From Gottfriedia luciferensis (GTDB taxonomy: Bacteria; Bacillota; Bacilli; Bacillales; Bacillaceae_G), in contig NZ_MDKC01000001.1 of assembly GCF_001712755.1 (NCBI RefSeq), forward strand, positions 310,001 through 374,000: a stretch of DNA of 64,000 nucleotides, written 5' to 3'. Made by a program: the position numbers and the translations under genes. Below are positions 62,086-64,000 of this stretch, piece after piece; positions within the stretch are counted from its first letter, which is position 1, and the number at the start of each line of letters is the position of its first letter. The notes beneath the pieces are model-generated. The model made no database searches. It saw nothing but the letters and a program-made list of their open reading frames with translations, and was not told the origin of the DNA.

Positions 62086-63144
62086 ATGAATTCGAATCAG
62101 AAATTTGTTGGTTATGTAGGTACATATACAAAAAGTGAAAGTAAAGGTATTTATCAATTTACGCTTGATACAGAAAAAGAAAAAATAACGGATGTTAAAC
62201 CGGTTGCTGAATTGGGAAATCCAACTTATTTAGCAATTAGTGAAGACAATAAGAATCTATATGCTGTTGTAAAAGAAGGAAACTTAGGTGGTATTGCTGT
62301 TTATTCGATCGATGAAAACAGTGGGGAGTTAAACAAATTAAACGAACAGCTGAATGAAGGCGCTTCACCTTGTCATATTAGCATTGATTCATCAAAGCAA
62401 AATATTGTTACAGCAAATTATCATAAAGGTACAATTGAATTATATAAAATCAATCAAGAAAATGGTTTTGCAAGTGATGTTAAATCGATTATGCAACATG
62501 AAGGAACAGGTCCGAATAAAGAACGTCAGGAAAAACCTCATGCCCATTTTTCTGGTTATACATTAAATGAAAAATATGTTGCTGCAATAGATTTAGGAAT
62601 CGATAAATTAAATACTTATAAAATTGAAAACAATTCTTTAATTGAAGTAAGCAGTCTATCTGTTAAACCAGGAAGTGGACCACGTCATATCACATTCCAT
62701 CCGAATGGAAAGTTCGCTTATATTATGACAGAGCTTAGTTCGGAAGTAATTGCGCTACAATTAAATGAAGATGGAAGCTTTACAGATTTACAATATATTT
62801 CTACAATCCCTAGCGATTTTACTGAAAACAACCAAGGAAGTGCCATCCATATTTCAAAAGACGGTCAATTCGTATATGCAGGAAATCGTGGTCATAATAG
62901 TATCGCAGTATTTAGTGTAAATCAAGATACTGGTAAGCTTGAATTAGTGGGAATTACTTCAAGTGAGGGTAATTGGCCAAGAGATTTCGTTTTAGATCCA
63001 TCTGAGAACTATTTAGTTGGTTCAAATGAAATGTCAGGGAATCTAGTTTTATATGCAAGAAATAAAACGACTGGAAAATTAACAGTGCTTCAATCAGACG
63101 TACAAGTACCTGAAGCAGTATGTGTAAAATTTTTAAACGTTTAA
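62086..63144 (+). CDS. pgl: Lactonase family protein (6-phosphogluconolactonase, YkgB/Pgl type)
   Basis: A 352-residue seven-bladed beta-propeller lactonase (GYVGTYTKSESKGIYQF, ANYHKGTIELY, HAHFSGYTLNEKYVAAIDLG, GSGPRHITFHPNGKFAYIMTEL). The family hydrolyses 6-phosphogluconolactone, the step between Zwf and Gnd, and the location fits this exactly. GAGGAGG precedes the ATG. Confidence 0.88.
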   Translation: MNSNQKFVGYVGTYTKSESKGIYQFTLDTEKEKITDVKPVAELGNPTYLAISEDNKNLYAVVKEGNLGGIAVYSIDENSGELNKLNEQLNEGASPCHISIDSSKQNIVTANYHKGTIELYKINQENGFASDVKSIMQHEGTGPNKERQEKPHAHFSGYTLNEKYVAAIDLGIDKLNTYKIENNSLIEVSSLSVKPGSGPRHITFHPNGKFAYIMTELSSEVIALQLNEDGSFTDLQYISTIPSDFTENNQGSAIHISKDGQFVYAGNRGHNSIAVFSVNQDTGKLELVGITSSEGNWPRDFVLDPSENYLVGSNEMSGNLVLYARNKTTGKLTVLQSDVQVPEAVCVKFLNV

Positions 63145-63166
63145 TCTAAATTAGGAGACTTTAAAG

Positions 63167-63481
63167 ATGGATTTTAAAATAACTGATGCAGCCAAAGAAA
63201 TACTTGGCGCAGTAGATCAAAATAAAATACTTCAATTAGAATTTGACCGTGGAAGCTGTGATGTAGTAAATAACATTTATGAGATAAAAGTTATTAATAA
63301 AAGAGAATGTGGTCCTAATGAAAAAATGATAATTGGTGACCAGTTTGAATTTATGGTAAATAAAAATTTTGAAGATGTATACGAAGACCAACTAGTAATC
63401 GATTATGTTAATGGATCATTTGTTTTCAAAAATCGAAATCAAATTTTTAATAATCGAATCGGATTAACTTATATTAAATAG
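63167..63481 (+). CDS. YqkB-like HesB-family iron-sulfur biosynthesis protein
   Basis: A 104-residue protein resembling B. subtilis YqkB and the HesB/IscA-like fold (FKITDAAKEIL, LQLEFDRGSCDV, LVIDYVNGSFVFKN). It lacks the full set of three Cys of canonical A-type scaffolds, so Fe-S carrier activity is doubtful. TAGGAGAC precedes the ATG. Confidence 0.8.
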   Translation: MDFKITDAAKEILGAVDQNKILQLEFDRGSCDVVNNIYEIKVINKRECGPNEKMIIGDQFEFMVNKNFEDVYEDQLVIDYVNGSFVFKNRNQIFNNRIGLTYIK

Positions 63482-63528
63482 GATTATATTAACGGTTACT
63501 TAAATGATAACGAGAGAAGAAGTTTTTT

Positions 63529-63567
63529 GAGATGCGATTCTTTGAGGGATTAGCGTCTCTTTTTTTA
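63529..63567 (+). terminator. Intrinsic terminator after YqkB-like gene
   Basis: GAGATGC pairs with GCGTCTC (one T-G), followed by eight Ts. Confidence 0.75.
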
Positions 63568-63697
63568 TGATTTATGAAAAGAGAGGGGGATAATTATTAC
63601 TTATATAATAAATTTTTATAAAATTAACAAATTACATTGTTCTCATTCCTTTCAATAAATTTAAATTAGTGTTTTTATAGGTGAAAAATAATCTCTA

Positions 63698-64000
63698 CTA
63701 TTCTTGTTTTAGTCGATTTGCTTTAATTTGTTTAGTCATCCAATGTTTATCTGTCTGCACATGGTTTTCTCGAACAAACTTTGCAACCGAGTATTTAAAA
63801 TCATTGTATTGAAATCCATCAGTTAATCGTATAACGTATCCTTCTTGTTCCCCGCCTAAATTTGACTTTTTTGTATAACAAGCTTTTATAGCTTCTTCAT
63901 TAAAGACACCCTTGTATAAAACCGGTGCCGTTTTTAGACCTAATAATTCAGACCATATAATCGTCTCTTCCCACGATAGACATTTATTTTGTTCGTCCCA
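63698..64000 (-). CDS. RNA ligase family protein (3' end only)
   Basis: The last 100 residues of a minus-strand gene that enters from outside the window; the stop is at 63698-63700. It shows the nucleotidyltransferase motif IV EGYVIRLTDGF and motif V YSVAKFVREN of T4 Rnl2-like RNA ligases, ending NRLKQE. The adenylated Lys and upstream motifs lie outside. Such chromosomal RNA ligases probably repair cleaved RNA. Confidence 0.72.
   Translation of the reverse strand, partial: WDEQNKCLSWEETIIWSELLGLKTAPVLYKGVFNEEAIKACYTKKSNLGGEQEGYVIRLTDGFQYNDFKYSVAKFVRENHVQTDKHWMTKQIKANRLKQE

Overview
The window looks like an ordinary chromosomal segment of a low-GC, endospore-forming Bacillaceae species. The DNA is AT-rich (roughly one third G+C by eye). 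Genes carry strong AAGGAGG-type ribosome binding sites and frequent TTG/GTG starts. Family content is typical of Bacillus relatives: a GerA/GerB/GerC-type germinant receptor operon, Spo0M, a des-desK-desR membrane-fluidity system, YpzG, DUF4023, a SplB-like radical SAM protein and YqkB-like proteins. A genus cannot be fixed from sequence alone. I see no rRNA, tRNA, intact insertion sequence, prophage or CRISPR array.

Layout. 1-7 kb: end of an ABC exporter operon, TrmO, a 1365-residue secreted subtilase with a dockerin-like tail, and an acetyltransferase. 7.3-13.5 kb: a catabolic operon (amidohydrolase, DgaE-type PLP ammonia-lyase, DgaF-type aldolase, PfkB kinase, GntR/UTRA regulator, GntP permease) preceded by a promoter with a palindrome and by cre-like sites. 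It probably takes an amino-sugar acid to pyruvate and glyceraldehyde-3-phosphate. 14-20.4 kb: a large repeat-built secreted protein, a ring-cleaving dioxygenase, a DMT transporter, an acetyltransferase and a small collagen-like protein. 20.7-25 kb: a helix-turn-helix protein fused to a degenerate F1-ATPase-beta-like domain (the most unusual gene here), then a two-component system whose probable binding site is repeated in front of the next membrane-protein gene. 25.4-28.4 kb: the cold-shock desaturase and DesKR. 28.5-38 kb: hydrolases, a prolyl-4-hydroxylase-like enzyme, a phosphatase and small hypothetical genes, plus a 52-bp tandem array. 38-43.5 kb: YtkA-like lipoprotein, cupredoxin, Spo0M, small membrane proteins and DinB. 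43.6-47.4 kb: fruR-fruK-fruA. 47.4-51.2 kb: the germination receptor operon. 51-56.4 kb: hemolysin III-like protein, DUF1836, MGMT, radical SAM protein, DUF445. 56.7-63.2 kb: a pentose phosphate cluster (zwf-tkt-gnd-tal-lactonase), then a YqkB-like protein and the 3' end of an RNA-ligase-like gene on the minus strand.

How it fits together. Several blocks feed central carbon metabolism: the fructose PTS operon, the DgaE/F-type operon and the pentose phosphate cluster. Stress and surface functions (DesKR, a second two-component system, secreted protease and adhesin-like protein) and spore functions (germination receptor, Spo0M) are interspersed.

Unexplained non-coding structure includes an exact 52-bp-period array (30909-31300), an AT-rich 41-bp repeat family with two copies 39 kb apart (13835 and 52855), a GC-rich palindromic element at 24845-24969 lying between two copies of the same terminator, and several perfect palindromes or direct-repeat operators.
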